NCBI GenBank assembly: GCA_964019335.1
Contig: OZ025730.1
Location: 337,001-401,000, forward strand
Length of the DNA stretch: 64,000 nt
Reading direction: 5' to 3'
Source of the DNA: Diplonema japonicum
Taxonomy: Eukaryota; Euglenozoa; Diplonemea; Diplonemida; Diplonemidae
This document shows positions 1-10,621 of the stretch, one piece after another. Both the position numbers and the translations under genes were made by a program. The notes below the pieces were generated by a model. That model had not been told where the DNA came from, made no database searches, and worked only from the letters and a program-made list of their open reading frames with translations. Each line of letters starts with the position of its first letter. The stretch's first letter is position 1.

Positions 1-2854
1 ACTCTGCGATGAGCGCTTCGACCCACTGCGTGCGTTGCGAGATGTTTGTCGATTTTGTTTCCATTATGGACAGCAGTTTCGCTTTCCTTTCGGGGTTTTC
101 ACCGACGGATAATATCGCCCGCATTGCGCGCATCATTTGAGGATTGCCTATGGACTGGGCTTTGCCCTTTGAAACAGCCTTCATTAGGACTTCGTTGTCT
201 ATGTTTTTCCGTGCAAGAACCTCGATTTCAGAGCTGAAGCACCATCGATGCTGGATCACCCTTGGAAGCTCGGGCAACGTAACGCAACGGAAGCCTTTCT
301 CTGGAGACGGAACGAACTTGCAGAACACGTACACGGCACCCGACAACACAACACGGATGTTCTGTTCCATCCCTTTGCTGATCTGCTCCACTGAAGGGTA
401 TGGTACCCAATACCCCGTCTCCGTGGTGGGCGGCAACCCAACCGGCAGCATCGAGACCCCCATCCTTTCTGCGAAGGATGTAGATTGTGGGTAGTACCCT
501 TCTCCAAATGGATGTCCTATCAGCCTCCATGCCGTCCCTTCATGCTCGAAGTTCGCCAAAACGGTTGTTTCAGGTGGGACGTGTTGTTGGGATGGGAACG
601 GTACCCACACGGATCCCTTGGGGAGCTTCTCGGGTGGGTAGTTGGGGAGGAAGTCGATGTTCTTGATCTTCTTCACCTCCTGGTACGCTTTCGTCCTCCC
701 AACGTAGGCCAAACGGCCCTCCGGAACGTTCGCTGCTCCATAAACAACCCAATGCAGGCCGTCACGTTTGAAGATGTGCCCTCCGAGCATCTGGAATGTC
801 ATGTAGCGCCCTGTGATCTTCTCGTCTGGCCAGTACGGCACCCAGACGCAGTTATCGCTGATTTTGTGAACGTCGTTTGGTGGAGCGATGGCTGTGATGG
901 GTTTGGCTGGTGCCGCCGACGGGATCTGTTTCTTACCGCTGCTGCCCATTAGACCCGTCAAGCTGACGCCCTTCCGGATCGAACCCTCTTTGCTCATCAA
1001 TCTTGTCAAACTGACGCTCTTCTTCATGGAGCTCCCAGGGGACTGCGGGGGCGACGTCTTTGCCTGCTTGAAAAAAAGCCGCTCGGAAGGGTCCGCCTCG
1101 CCCCGTTTCTCCGCGACCCAGAAACCGCTTCTCTCGTATGATCTATCTGCAAAAGTAGCCGTGCTCGTGTCAAATTTTCTGCTCATCGGGATGTCTGCTT
1201 GTGACCGATAGTACACCCACCCGTAAGAGGCGCCAGGGAGGGCGGGCAGGTCAGAGGGGATGGTCGTGACCTGGTCCATCTCTGCGAAACTTCTGTACTC
1301 CGCAGGGAAGCTCTTCCCAAATGCTATGTTCTTCGCGGCAGTCCCGTTCATGAGAACCCAATACACGCTCACACCGTTCTTGTCAACAACGATGTACTCC
1401 ATGCCCTCGGGGACTTGGTGGAGGATGAGAAACGGGTACCAGAAAAACCCTGGATTGGGTGCCTTCGGGAGACACGACGGAGGGGGGGGCAATGCCGACG
1501 GGCGGTCCCACGGAGAACAGGGCGACACGGGGCTTCTCCCCGATTTTATTTGCAAGCCAGACACCGATGTTGTTCGCAAGGGGGCAGGGCGCTTCGCTTC
1601 CTGCTTCGTGACGGGCAGCCTGTCTGGTTTGCTGCATGAAAAGGTGACCTCACCATCCGGGACGCAGTCCTTGTGGTACGACTGCCACACAATGCCGTCC
1701 AGTCTTGCGACCCCAGCGGTTACAGTCTCGTCACGATGGAAGGGCACCCCCACCACGCCAGTCTCGTACGGCACCCAAACCATGTCAGTGATTTGCGGTA
1801 CCTCTTTTGGAAGCTTCGTGATCTTCAGCAACTCCGCCGCCGGCACGGTCCTGCCTGGGAACCACTTCTCGCATGGGTCAGCTTCGTCTTCGGTGCACCT
1901 CAGCCACAGACCGTACCCGGTTTTTGAGATCTTCTGCTCGGGAGTGTCCACGGGAAGGTTCTCACGGACGTAGTAGTAAACCCAGCCCTCCCCCGCCCGC
2001 ACCATGGGGAGGTCTTTGATCTCGGTAAGTAAAGTCTCATGGGTGATGTTCTTGAAGCTTTCAGCGAAGGACCGCACGGAGCGGAGCTTCACTGACATGT
2101 GGCTGCGCTTTCTGAAAGAGGATGCGAGGTTCTCCGTGAATGACTCATCGTCGTCGTTGGGGATGCCCACCCAGAACACCCCGTTGCGGACGGTGAACTT
2201 CGACCCTGGCGGCACAGAGGGGTACGTGGGGTATGGCAGCCATGTCCTGAAGGTTTTTGGGAGGTTCTTCGGAGGTTTACTCGGCTGGCTGTTGAGCGGG
2301 AACTCCGTGTGCTCGTCGTGCGTGGCGGACAGCGGCTTCAGCTTCGTGTTTTGGAACTCAACGGACCCATCCAGCATGTCTGCATCGGAGCCTTCTTCCA
2401 AAGAGGTGTCACCGGTGCTTTCTGCAGAGGATACGAACTCGCCCAGACCGCCTTCTTCTTCGTCTTCCTCTTCTTCTTCTTCTTCTTCTTCTTCTTCGTC
2501 ATCGTCGTCGTTGTCTTGTTCGCGTTGGTCTTCTTCTTCTTGTCTTCTTCGCATCCTCTCTGCTATCTCCCTCAACAACACTTGTGCTGATTTGTTCATT
2601 TCATTTTCGTTTTCATTTTCTTCTTTTCCTTCCACTACCGGTTCTTCAGTTCCCCGGACTGGCGGGGGTGCAGTCACATTGGCAGTAGTAGTGGAAGTGG
2701 TGCCCGGTCTTGGTACAGGTCTCGATCTCGGCGGGAAGGGAGGTGGCGGCGGTGAGCCAGACACAGACCCTCCTACTGTCACGCTTTGCGGTCGGACTCT
2801 TCCCTTTGCCTTCAGCGAAACAGAACCCGGTCGGTCGCTCGAACAGTTGCCCAT
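1..2854 (-). CDS. Large acylated WVPY-repeat protein, C-terminus beyond window
   Basis: An uninterrupted minus-strand frame of about 951 codons starts at ATG 2854 and is still open at base 1, so it is partial. An in-frame TGA lies about 27 codons upstream, which fixes this ATG. The product begins MGNCSS, a textbook N-myristoylation (Gly2) plus palmitoylation (Cys4) signal, so membrane or flagellar-membrane attachment is likely. A proline-rich stretch and an acidic run (residues roughly 110-135) follow. The rest carries at least six copies of an aromatic motif (WLPYP, WVYYY, WVPYE, WVYYR, WVPYW, WVPFP, WVPYP), each followed by a Val/Gly/Trp-rich beta-like stretch. No enzyme motif was seen and I recognise no named family. 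The plus-strand frames at 1260-1973 and 2004-2933 are antisense shadows. Confidence 0.8.
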   Translation of the reverse strand, partial: MGNCSSDRPGSVSLKAKGRVRPQSVTVGGSVSGSPPPPPFPPRSRPVPRPGTTSTTTANVTAPPPVRGTEEPVVEGKEENENENEMNKSAQVLLREIAERMRRRQEEEDQREQDNDDDDEEEEEEEEEEEDEEEGGLGEFVSSAESTGDTSLEEGSDADMLDGSVEFQNTKLKPLSATHDEHTEFPLNSQPSKPPKNLPKTFRTWLPYPTYPSVPPGSKFTVRNGVFWVGIPNDDDESFTENLASSFRKRSHMSVKLRSVRSFAESFKNITHETLLTEIKDLPMVRAGEGWVYYYVRENLPVDTPEQKISKTGYGLWLRCTEDEADPCEKWFPGRTVPAAELLKITKLPKEVPQITDMVWVPYETGVVGVPFHRDETVTAGVARLDGIVWQSYHKDCVPDGEVTFSCSKPDRLPVTKQEAKRPAPLRTTSVSGLQIKSGRSPVSPCSPWDRPSALPPPPSCLPKAPNPGFFWYPFLILHQVPEGMEYIVVDKNGVSVYWVLMNGTAAKNIAFGKSFPAEYRSFAEMDQVTTIPSDLPALPGASYGWVYYRSQADIPMSRKFDTSTATFADRSYERSGFWVAEKRGEADPSERLFFKQAKTSPPQSPGSSMKKSVSLTRLMSKEGSIRKGVSLTGLMGSSGKKQIPSAAPAKPITAIAPPNDVHKISDNCVWVPYWPDEKITGRYMTFQMLGGHIFKRDGLHWVVYGAANVPEGRLAYVGRTKAYQEVKKIKNIDFLPNYPPEKLPKGSVWVPFPSQQHVPPETTVLANFEHEGTAWRLIGHPFGEGYYPQSTSFAERMGVSMLPVGLPPTTETGYWVPYPSVEQISKGMEQNIRVVLSGAVYVFCKFVPSPEKGFRCVTLPELPRVIQHRWCFSSEIEVLARKNIDNEVLMKAVSKGKAQSIGNPQMMRAMRAILSVGENPERKAKLLSIMETKSTNISQRTQWVEALIAE

Positions 2855-3248
2855 CACACTGGCCCCCCGTCGAACCCCGCCAACAACGCCTACCACTTTG
2901 AGAGAGGGCCCCCTTCACTGTGTTGAAGTTTGACAGCGGAAGCAACTGAAGAGAACGAAGAAAAAAGAAAGTTTTTTTTTTTCTTTTTCGCTAATTTTTT
3001 TGAAGGAAAATACACTTTCTTTTTCCACCCCCCCCCCAGTTTAGAACAACGGATTTAAACAAAGAAAAAAAAAGAAGAAAAAAAGAAGAAAAAGCTAGAA
3101 CGGGTAGGGGGAAGAAAAAAAAAAAGAAGAAAAGCGGAGGTCTTTACTATATTTTTCTTTTTTTTTTTTAACCCATAACACTCCGGGGCTTATCTACATA
3201 GGGGTCCCTTTTTTGCTCCTTTTCATAATTTTTTTTGGACCAGGAAAA
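2855..3248. other. Homopolymer-rich intergenic spacer
   Basis: Runs of A, T and C (for example nine C near 3032) dominate. On the minus strand these are pyrimidine and purine tracts typical of spacers in this window. I see no gene. Confidence 0.6.
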
Positions 3249-4760
3249 TTAAAAAAAAAGTTCAAAAATTAATAAAAATACAAAGGGGATGAAGAGTTGA
3301 ATGGCCGTAGGGTGCTCAAAAACGACCATGTCAAAATGGGTTGTGCACGGGGGGGTGTAAATTGAGCATCCTGGGACAAAAAAGGCAGCATCAGGACCCC
3401 TCAGATGTCTCAGACCGAGAGAAGTGCCTATTTGCGGGTGGAATATCGGCCTCGAAATCGTCAAGAGGCCTTTTTGGGGTGATGGAAGAGTGGTACGAAA
3501 AAAGCACTTATTTGGACAGAGGTGTTGGTTTCAGGTGTAGCACTTGTAGATTGTGCGTTTTGTGCATTCTTTCAACCTGCAGACCCTGGAGGTGCCCCCT
3601 TTGAGTGGCTAGCGGTCACGTTTGGTGTAATCTGGGGTATCGGGTGTGTGTGCACCACTAGTTGGGTGCCGGGAGTGGTGCTTTTGCAACGCTGGACCCA
3701 TCAAATTAGGCTCTCTCGAAAGCGCTCTTTAAAAGCCAGGGTTGTGTATCTCTTTGGCATCCCTGAACCATATTTTATTTGAAGTGCATGGCAGTTAACT
3801 ATTGTCACTTCTAGGGTCACCAGAAGAGTCCGCAACACCCAACGAAATGCAAGCCCCTCACAGTTCTTTCACAGGGCTTCGGCCAGACCCACAGTCGAAA
3901 AGTAGCTATCGCAAACTACCGTGTTGTCATTTCCCCGGAAAGGCTCTGTTAACCCCAGCCCCGCTTTTTCCACAACACTGAAATCTTCAAGTGCGTGCCC
4001 CTCGATTTTGGTGGCGTGGATGTGAAAACGCAAAAGATAACCCGTGCTCACGCAGTTTAGGCAGTAGATTTTTATGCCATATCTTTTACGCTTGAAAGGA
4101 CAGTAGACCCGCAGCCCCCAATTGCCCCGTGAAGGTACGAGTGTCTCGTCAATGCTTAATTATTTTCCTGGTACTGCTGCTTTTGCCCACTTGTCACTAA
4201 TTCTGTCCAGAAACCCTCGTATCTTCACAACACATCACCGTTTGACTCTTCTGTGTGAGTGAAGTGGAGGCTACTTTTGATTTCCCAGCAGCGTCTCCTG
4301 GGCATCGTGTTACTGAAAAGGGGGATTTTGTGGACCAATACGACTGCTGATTCTGGGCACGCCGTAAACCCATCGCAATGCTCAATCCGAGTAAGCGGTG
4401 GAGTCCTGGGTCGAAATTTTATCAATCTCAGCGCCCTTTTGCTTGTTTGTCTCTTGTTGGATGACGTCTGTTAGCTTCTTATAAAAAAACCGAAGGAATA
4501 ACCATTTTGCGTCGTCAGGTTGCTGCGTACCACGGGACAGCTTTTTTTCTCCCCACTGGCCTATTTTATGGTCTCTATGGGTACCAACTCCCTTACCCAT
4601 GAAGGTTGGACCTCGTCCGTAGCTGTTTTGGCTTTACCTTTGCGTTTTTTGGGAACAATTTGGGCACAGTATGCACACCCGTTATTTTTCGTTTTTAGCC
4701 TATCTACTCGGATTTGGGACCCACTTGGTGGGTGGATAACAAGGTAAAGTGATGCAGCGC
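3249..4760 (-). pseudogene. piggyBac-type transposase relic
   Basis: The clearest part is 3869-4230 on the minus strand. It encodes LSIDET followed by a basic KRKRYGIKIYCL stretch, then GLTEPFRG and CDSYFST. These match the piggyBac (DDE_Tnp_1_7) core around the first two catalytic aspartates (codons near 4148 and 3908). The frame is broken by TAA at 4160-4162, just before LSIDET, and by TGA at 3869, with recognisable sequence continuing in a shifted frame. A CAYC-containing stretch near 4650-4700 could be a zinc-binding part of the same element. Terminal repeats and TTAA duplications were not identified, so the outer limits are approximate. It is not expected to be functional. Confidence 0.6.
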
Positions 4761-5004
4761 AGCATGAATTGCAGTTAAAAATAACTCCTCGCTATAGTCG
4801 TTCTTGGAGATCCAGGGGTCGTGGGGACGAAAAAGTACTTAGAGAAAAAAACGATTTTTCAAAACGACAAATATTTGCGCCTTGGAGTGTTATGGGTTAA
4901 AAAAAAAAAGCAATTCAATTCCTCCTACCTAACCACCTATTTTTTTTCTAAATTTGGTTTTCTTCTTTTTCTTTTTTTTTTTCTTTTTTTTTCCAAACGC
5001 CCAT

Positions 5005-5913
5005 CTAGTAACTCCTTTCAAAAGGAAGGCCTGGAGGGGGCGGGGGGGCAGCCTGATACCCTGTTTGGTATTGAGGCGGGTACTGCGGTGGGTAGCTTCC
5101 CTGTGGAGGGTACTGTGGTGGGTAACTGCCCTGTGGTTGGTACTGAGGTGGGTAACTGCCCTGACCACCATAATACTGCTGTTGCTGCTGCTGCTGCTCC
5201 GGCTCAGGTTTGAACAAAACGGTGTAAATGACCGCAAACACCATAAAGATGGATGGGAAGAAATCGTTGGTGACATGGTTAAGGCGAGAGACCCCAGTGA
5301 CGGTGAGCATCTTCTTTTCGTATATGTTACTAGTGCTCTCACGGATAACCTCCAGGTTTAACTCGTCAGTGATGCGGTAGTTGTTGTCTTGCAGCTTCTT
5401 AAGGACAGTAGGTACGTGGTAAGGAGACAGTGGCAGCATCATGCTGCGGATATTGTTTTTCTCCATTGCTTCTGTGGCTTTGTTGTAGCAGTGAACCGCA
5501 CGTGGGTTAGGTCCGAAGTGCCCGAAGACAACGGAGTTCCAATCTGTAACCGCCTTGTTTGTTGCGTTGTCTATGCCGTAGAGCGGGGACCCGTAGTGGT
5601 TCCAGGTTTTGGGTAGCAAGCAGTCTGCTTCTGATTCTGGTTCTTCGATGTGACTCCGCATCTCTGGCACCACCACCCCCTCCAGGTGTAGAATCTGCCC
5701 CACACCGTCATGCTCGCTCATCATCGTCTCTAAGTTTTTGAAGTATCCCGGTTGTGCTCCAATGTGAGCGGCCACCACCGTCACCGTCTTACCCGTATCG
5801 GGGTTTTTCAGCGTCCACACAGGACTGTGGTACCTCCCGTTCTCTTTGACCAATGTGTCTCTGAATCTATGCACCCCCACAGTGGGGAGGTTCATTCTTG
5901 GGAACAGAACCAT
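5005..5913 (-). CDS. TraB-like? single-pass membrane protein with PPQY tail
   Basis: 302 codons, ATG at 5913, directly preceded on the coding strand by about 12 A. Upstream lies a strong pyrimidine tract and TGTGAG, a plausible trans-splice acceptor. The N-terminal half has a VTVVAAHIG... block followed by ILHLEGVVVP, resembling the start of TraB/PrgY-like proteins, but this is a weak family guess. One membrane segment (about residues 215-235, FFPSIFMVFAVIYTVLF) is followed by a glutamine run and four or more SYPPQY repeats. PPxY-type repeats are commonly WW-domain ligands (known of the motif, inferred here). The tail ends in a poly-proline run. The function is unknown. Confidence 0.7.
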   Translation of the reverse strand: MVLFPRMNLPTVGVHRFRDTLVKENGRYHSPVWTLKNPDTGKTVTVVAAHIGAQPGYFKNLETMMSEHDGVGQILHLEGVVVPEMRSHIEEPESEADCLLPKTWNHYGSPLYGIDNATNKAVTDWNSVVFGHFGPNPRAVHCYNKATEAMEKNNIRSMMLPLSPYHVPTVLKKLQDNNYRITDELNLEVIRESTSNIYEKKMLTVTGVSRLNHVTNDFFPSIFMVFAVIYTVLFKPEPEQQQQQQQYYGGQGSYPPQYQPQGSYPPQYPPQGSYPPQYPPQYQTGYQAAPPPPPGLPFERSY

Positions 5914-6222
5914 TTTTTTTTTTTTGCTTTTTTTTTTTTGAATTTTTTTTTCTCACAGTTGAGGAAGGAAAAAAAAAGGGAAAACAATAACTTTTTTTTT
6001 CGATTTCTCATATATTTTTTTGACAGAAGGGGGGGGGTTATTAAATCTAAAGGGCGGTGGTGGGGGGGGGGGGGGAGAGATAAAAAAAAATATAAATATA
6101 TTTCTAACAAAAAGAGGGGGGGGGGGGGAAATACAAACAATAAGAGAAAAAGAAAAAGAAAAAAAAAGAAAATCTAACAAAAGCTCTAACTAAATAAAAT
6201 TTTCTAACAAAAAGAAAATATA
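5914..6222. other. Homopolymer-rich intergenic spacer
   Basis: G runs on the plus strand (C runs in the sense RNA of the neighbouring genes) and A/T runs fill the interval. The listed frames are low-complexity. The part nearest 5913 holds the pyrimidine tract and AG upstream of the TraB-like gene. Confidence 0.6.
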
Positions 6223-7446
6223 TTAAGGCGACACGGCCAAGGGGTCGTGCACAGGCGGCGACCTGACCGGCGACAGCAAGACCTCTTCGTACGAAGTGTC
6301 GAACCGCAGCTGCCGCTGCTGCTGCAGCCTTTTGTACTCAGCAGCGTAAGACGAAATGTGCTGCATCATGGCGGTGTGGAGCGTTGTTGCAAGCCTGTCA
6401 GCCTGCGAACTGTCGAGCGAGTAGATCTTGGAGAAAGAAGAGACAAGCGCTGGAAGACTGTCACCCTCACATATCCCGATTCTTCCGCTCACCTTCTTGG
6501 CACGCCCTATGGTGACATCTACATAGACTAAAGGGCTTCGTGGGTGTGTTGCGTGAGGCTTGGACGGCAGCATGAACTGGAAAGGTTTCGGGGTTGTAGG
6601 CCGTGCGTCCCATGTCTTCTTCGCTTGAGGGATGACCGACGTTGTGCGCAGCTGCCTGGCGTCCTTCAGCCTTTGGACGGACTGTGTGTACCCCTTGATC
6701 CTGTGTGTGTCGCCTGTTGCCCGCATTCTTTCTGAGTCGAGTTTTGTGATGTTTGGTTTGAATGTCAGTTCCTTCCTTTCGTTCATTTCCCTCATCTCTT
6801 CCGTCGTCAGGACCACCTTGCCCCTGCTGAACGGAGCCGACCCCCCTCCGCTTGCCGACCTGCTCACCGAGCGCATTGGTGGCGACGCCCTCCCCGACGA
6901 TCTCGACCGCCTCCCAATCGACGGTTTGAACGTGCATTCCGCCAGTTCTTCTTGTTCACGAAGTTCCCTTGTTTCCTTCAGCTTCGTGTTCTTCTGTCTA
7001 GAGTGTAAGTATAAAGCGTCGAACCTGGTCAGTTTCCGCCTATCCTTGACACGGTGTACAGCGTCCTTCACAGGGTACAGTGGATCCTTCATAGAGTGCA
7101 CAGGGTCGTCTACAGGAACGACTTTCTCGGGTGTTGGGATTTCATGTATGTTAGGAGGGAGGCTTCCGCTCCGTCTTGGGCTGACGCTCTTCGGCATCCC
7201 GCCAGAGGGCGCAACCGGGGGGCGTCCCAGCGACACCCTTGGCGAGCCACTCCGTTCTGTGGAGAGCCTTTCCAGTTCATGTTTGTTGGCGGCATAGTCC
7301 CTCATCAGGCTGTCGATCTCTGTTGCTGTCTCCGTGCGCAGGGCTGTCATGGAATGCATCCCATGGGGGTTCATCCGTGTATCTGTGTCCACCACTACGG
7401 GATGGCCCGACAGCGGTGCCACACTGGAGGGGGATTCGGTGAGCAT
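6223..7446 (-). CDS. Axoneme/cytoskeleton-type protein with TFxPxI motifs
   Basis: 407 residues from ATG 7446. The longer frame to 7563 includes an artefactual poly-lysine translated from a 23-A tract. The tract is followed by CTACAG nine bases before this ATG, so it is probably upstream of a splice acceptor. A Ser/Pro/Arg-rich half contains RFDALYLHSRQK and EECTFKPSI-like, then ELTFKPNI. The (C/L)TFxPxI pattern recurs in basal-body and axonemal proteins of protists. The C-terminus (about 310-370) has a compact alpha/beta-like stretch, then a glutamine-rich coil. Cytoskeletal or flagellar location is inferred. Confidence 0.7.
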   Translation of the reverse strand: MLTESPSSVAPLSGHPVVVDTDTRMNPHGMHSMTALRTETATEIDSLMRDYAANKHELERLSTERSGSPRVSLGRPPVAPSGGMPKSVSPRRSGSLPPNIHEIPTPEKVVPVDDPVHSMKDPLYPVKDAVHRVKDRRKLTRFDALYLHSRQKNTKLKETRELREQEELAECTFKPSIGRRSRSSGRASPPMRSVSRSASGGGSAPFSRGKVVLTTEEMREMNERKELTFKPNITKLDSERMRATGDTHRIKGYTQSVQRLKDARQLRTTSVIPQAKKTWDARPTTPKPFQFMLPSKPHATHPRSPLVYVDVTIGRAKKVSGRIGICEGDSLPALVSSFSKIYSLDSSQADRLATTLHTAMMQHISSYAAEYKRLQQQRQLRFDTSYEEVLLSPVRSPPVHDPLAVSP

Positions 7447-7461
7447 GTGTGTCTGTAGTTT

Positions 7462-7494
<33 letters not shown>

Positions 7495-8404
7495 TCCCGC
7501 AAGAGTATACCTCACTGCTAACCCCCGCTCTCCTCGTCCTCTCAGGAGAGACGTTTCTATCACTCCCTCTCTGCGGCAACGGTGCAGAGGGCGGAGGTGA
7601 TGGTGTCTGTGTTTTTTTTTTTTTTTTTTCTTGTTGTTTTTTTTGGGGGAGGGTGTAGTTTTGTGAGATCCCCAAGTCTTGCATCAGTAACCCCTTCGCG
7701 TCTGGCGGGGAAGGAAGAGAGAAAAGAGGACAAAAAAATGTAGAGAAGAAAAAAAAACGGGGCTTTGGAACCGTTCAAAAAAAGAACACGGAGGAGAAAA
7801 AAAAGGAGAGAAAGAGTATGAGTAAGACGTTGGGATAAAGGACCCAATAAAGGCAGGCAAGAAAGAAGACGGGAAAAGACAAAAAAAGGACACTTGGGGG
7901 AACAGATCCAAAGGCAGCCAGCAAAAGTGGCACGATTACTCCTTTGGACTGTTTGGCGACGTGTTTCAACATGAAGAAAGAAAGAGAAAAAGAAGAAGAA
8001 GAACACTGTTTGGTTGGCATCACCTTTCGTGAAGGCAGTGCCACAAGGAACAGGCCCCCGTGGCAAGGAAGTAGTTTTAATAATAAATCGGTACTTCCGC
8101 AAACCCGCAATAAGAATGGTTCAAACATGGTTCGTTCCTCCTCTTTTCCTTTGGCGAAAAATGCAAAAAGAGAAAGAAAAAAAAAAAAACCCCCTTTTTT
8201 CCTCTCTACCCTTCCTCTTCCGTACCCTCCCCTGTGAGTCCCTGGGCCTCCCCCTCCTCTTCCACCCCCCTTTTTCTCCCCCATCCGAACCCTGTCTTTT
8301 TTCTTCTTTTTTTTTTTTTCCTAAATTCCACTTCCCCCCACACAGGTGGTCACCCGAAGACGTGAGCACGTCTTTGTCACGAAAGCCAAGAAAAGTTGTG
8401 TTAA
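7447..8404. other. Intergenic spacer, no gene seen
   Basis: Frames here translate to F/S- or K-rich low-complexity sequence. It holds T/A homopolymers and a few ordinary stretches (7900-8100) without a convincing coding signal. Confidence 0.5.
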
Positions 8405-10621
8405 TCATTTGCAAGGGTTTTTTTTTTTTTTTTTCTTTGCAAAAGAAAAAAAAAAAGGGTGTGTGGGGTCCCAACCTTTTTCATAACATACCGCAACGTG
8501 CACGACCCGCTGGTGGGTGGGGATCGAACTAATGTTACCGGGGCCAAAGTGGCCTATGGGTGTGGGTGTGGGTGTGGGTGTGGGAGCAGGGGCAGGGGCA
8601 GGGGCAGGGGCAGGGGCAGGGCTTGGGACGGCAAACAGCATGCTTGAGTCCAGAGAGTCCTGACGGTGAGAGTCCTGGCGGTAGTCAGGCCTGACCCTCA
8701 GGCTGGGGCCCCTTCGGAAGGAGTCGGTGCTGTCTGCGGCCCGCTGTGTGGCATGCCTAGCCCTCTGTTCCGTGCCGTGCCTGTCGTCCCTGACTGATGC
8801 CTTCTTCGGGCTGTATGCTGGTTTTTCGTCCTCCCGCGAGCGCCTGCTGTTGTGCTCGTCGCGCTCAGCATATCCCTCCTGGTCTGAGCCCTTTGTGCCA
8901 TACAGATTGTCGATGACCACGTCTTTTGTCCTGTCGTGGCTGCGGGTACTCTGACTGGGGGGTCTTCTTTCCTCATTTCGCTCTGACTCCACACTCACAC
9001 GTTCCTTCCGTGCCTTCCCCACGTCGGTCTCGGTCTCGAAGGCCTCCCGTGCTGTGTCCTTGTTCCTGGGGCTTGGGGCTCTCTTCTCAATATCCTCCTC
9101 GTACTCCCTGCTCCTTTCCCTGTTCCCGTCACGACTGCGCTCCTCCCGGTCACTTGCAAGGTGCCCAGCACGGCGTTGTTCTCTGGTTTTGCTATCCCTG
9201 CTTCTGTCTGTCCCATCATGGCTGCTACGCTCCTCTCTCTCCCATTCCCTTGCTCTTGTACGGTCTTCATCGTCCTGGAAGGATACACGCGAGGAGAAGC
9301 TACGCGGGCTGACGGGGCTAGCGGGGCTGGAAGGGCGTGTTGCGGTCGACACGGACTCCTGTCGTTCATGCAATGCTCTCCTTGCGCGTTCTTCGCGTTC
9401 CCGTTCCCTCTCGCGGTCCTCTCGTTCTTGTCTTAACTGAGCTTCTCGCTGCCTTTCCTCCCTCTCCCTCGTTCGCCGCCTCTCCTCTCGCTCCCTCTCT
9501 TCCCTTTCCATTTCTCTTTCCGCTTTCTGTCTCGTCTCTCTTTCCCGCTCCCTTTCTTCCCTCTCCTGGTCTTCTCTTTCTCTTTGTCTTTCCTCCTTCT
9601 CCCTTTCTGCCCTCATTCTGTCTTCCATCTCTCTCTGTCTTTCCTCCCTCCGTCTTTCCTCTCTCTGTCTCTCTTCATTCTCCTTTCGCTGCTCTTCTTT
9701 TAGTCTCTCCTCCCTTTCGCTCTCTCGCTTCCTTTGTCTTTCTTCTCTCTCTTGCTCTTCTTTCAGTCTCTCCTCCCGCTCTTTTTGCCTCTCCGCATGC
9801 CGTGACTCGTCTCTTCGCTCTTCGCTCTGCCGTCTACTGTACTCGTCCTGCTCACGCCACTGCCGTTCTTTTTCGTCTTCCAACCGCACGGCTTCTTTCC
9901 GTTTGATCTCCCGTTCCTTCTCCCGCTCCCACTCACGCAGGTCCTTTTCGAAAGAAGGAGCCTCCTTGCGTTTGCGGGATGCGGTCTTGTCCTTCTCCCA
10001 CTGCCGCAGGTCCTTTTCATATGACTGATCTTGGGTCACTATAGTAGTACGGGGGCTGGGCCCACGGGTGTCTTTTGGGCTGCCCGTGTAGAGGGACAGG
10101 GCGTCGGGGTGATCGACAGAGTCGTCGAGGGAGAGGGAGCGCACCTCAGGGTGTGAGGCGGGGGTGGGCACCACATGAGCTTTAGATGTGTTGGTGTGGG
10201 TGTTGGTGTTGGTGTGGGTGTGGGTATACGTGTAGTCTTGGGTTTGGTTTTGGGTTTGAGTTTGGGTTGGGTATGAAGTATACGACAGGCGGTGCCCTTG
10301 CTGCAGAGACTCGTACAGCCATGCTTCCTTCTGTAGCCGTTCTTCAGCGTACGGCTGGGACATCAGTGCTGCTTGCAGCAAGTCCTTTGTGCTGGTCCGC
10401 TCCCTGCAGTACATTGTCGGGCTCCTGATGGGGTTCCCACACTCCTGCTGCCGGACGGTTGGGAACATTGTGCTGGACACATCCATCCCTCGCGGGGGGG
10501 CGTCGATCGCATCGTAGTCGGACAGCGTCGACACAGAGAGGCTCTCACTGCGGTGGTGAGACGCGTGCACAGAAGGGTACTGCGAGGGGTACTGCGAAGG
10601 ACGGCGGTGTGAAATTGGCAT
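8405..10621 (-). CDS. E/R-rich coiled-coil protein with simple-sequence repeats
   Basis: 738 codons from ATG 10621. Upstream on the coding strand is a long pyrimidine tract followed by ACTGACAG, a good trans-splice acceptor candidate, then a poly(A) leader. The N-terminal 120 residues are Ser/Tyr-rich. TQ/TH/TN dipeptide repeats follow. Residues about 200-440 are an almost uninterrupted Glu/Arg helix or coiled coil, then a charged disordered region and alternating AP then TP repeats near the C-terminus. The final 25 codons run through a poly(A) tract and may be intronic: GTATGT occurs at about 8480, so the true C-terminus is uncertain. A structural role is likely; no family recognised. Confidence 0.65.
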   Translation of the reverse strand: MPISHRRPSQYPSQYPSVHASHHRSESLSVSTLSDYDAIDAPPRGMDVSSTMFPTVRQQECGNPIRSPTMYCRERTSTKDLLQAALMSQPYAEERLQKEAWLYESLQQGHRLSYTSYPTQTQTQNQTQDYTYTHTHTNTNTHTNTSKAHVVPTPASHPEVRSLSLDDSVDHPDALSLYTGSPKDTRGPSPRTTIVTQDQSYEKDLRQWEKDKTASRKRKEAPSFEKDLREWEREKEREIKRKEAVRLEDEKERQWREQDEYSRRQSEERRDESRHAERQKEREERLKEEQEREERQRKRESEREERLKEEQRKENEERQREERRREERQREMEDRMRAEREKEERQREREDQEREERERERETRQKAEREMEREEREREERRRTREREERQREAQLRQEREDREREREREERARRALHERQESVSTATRPSSPASPVSPRSFSSRVSFQDDEDRTRAREWEREERSSHDGTDRSRDSKTREQRRAGHLASDREERSRDGNRERSREYEEDIEKRAPSPRNKDTAREAFETETDVGKARKERVSVESERNEERRPPSQSTRSHDRTKDVVIDNLYGTKGSDQEGYAERDEHNSRRSREDEKPAYSPKKASVRDDRHGTEQRARHATQRAADSTDSFRRGPSLRVRPDYRQDSHRQDSLDSSMLFAVPSPAPAPAPAPAPAPTPTPTPTPIGHFGPGNISSIPTHQRVVHVAVCYEKGWDPTHPFFFSFAKKKKKKNPCK

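Noticed and set aside
1260-2933. Long plus-strand open frames
   Set aside because: They are antisense to the continuous minus-strand gene 1-2854, which has the better protein sequence and a clear start.
7560-8290. Minus-strand frames of 75-180 codons
   Set aside because: They translate to F/S-rich low-complexity sequence from homopolymers and have no domain.
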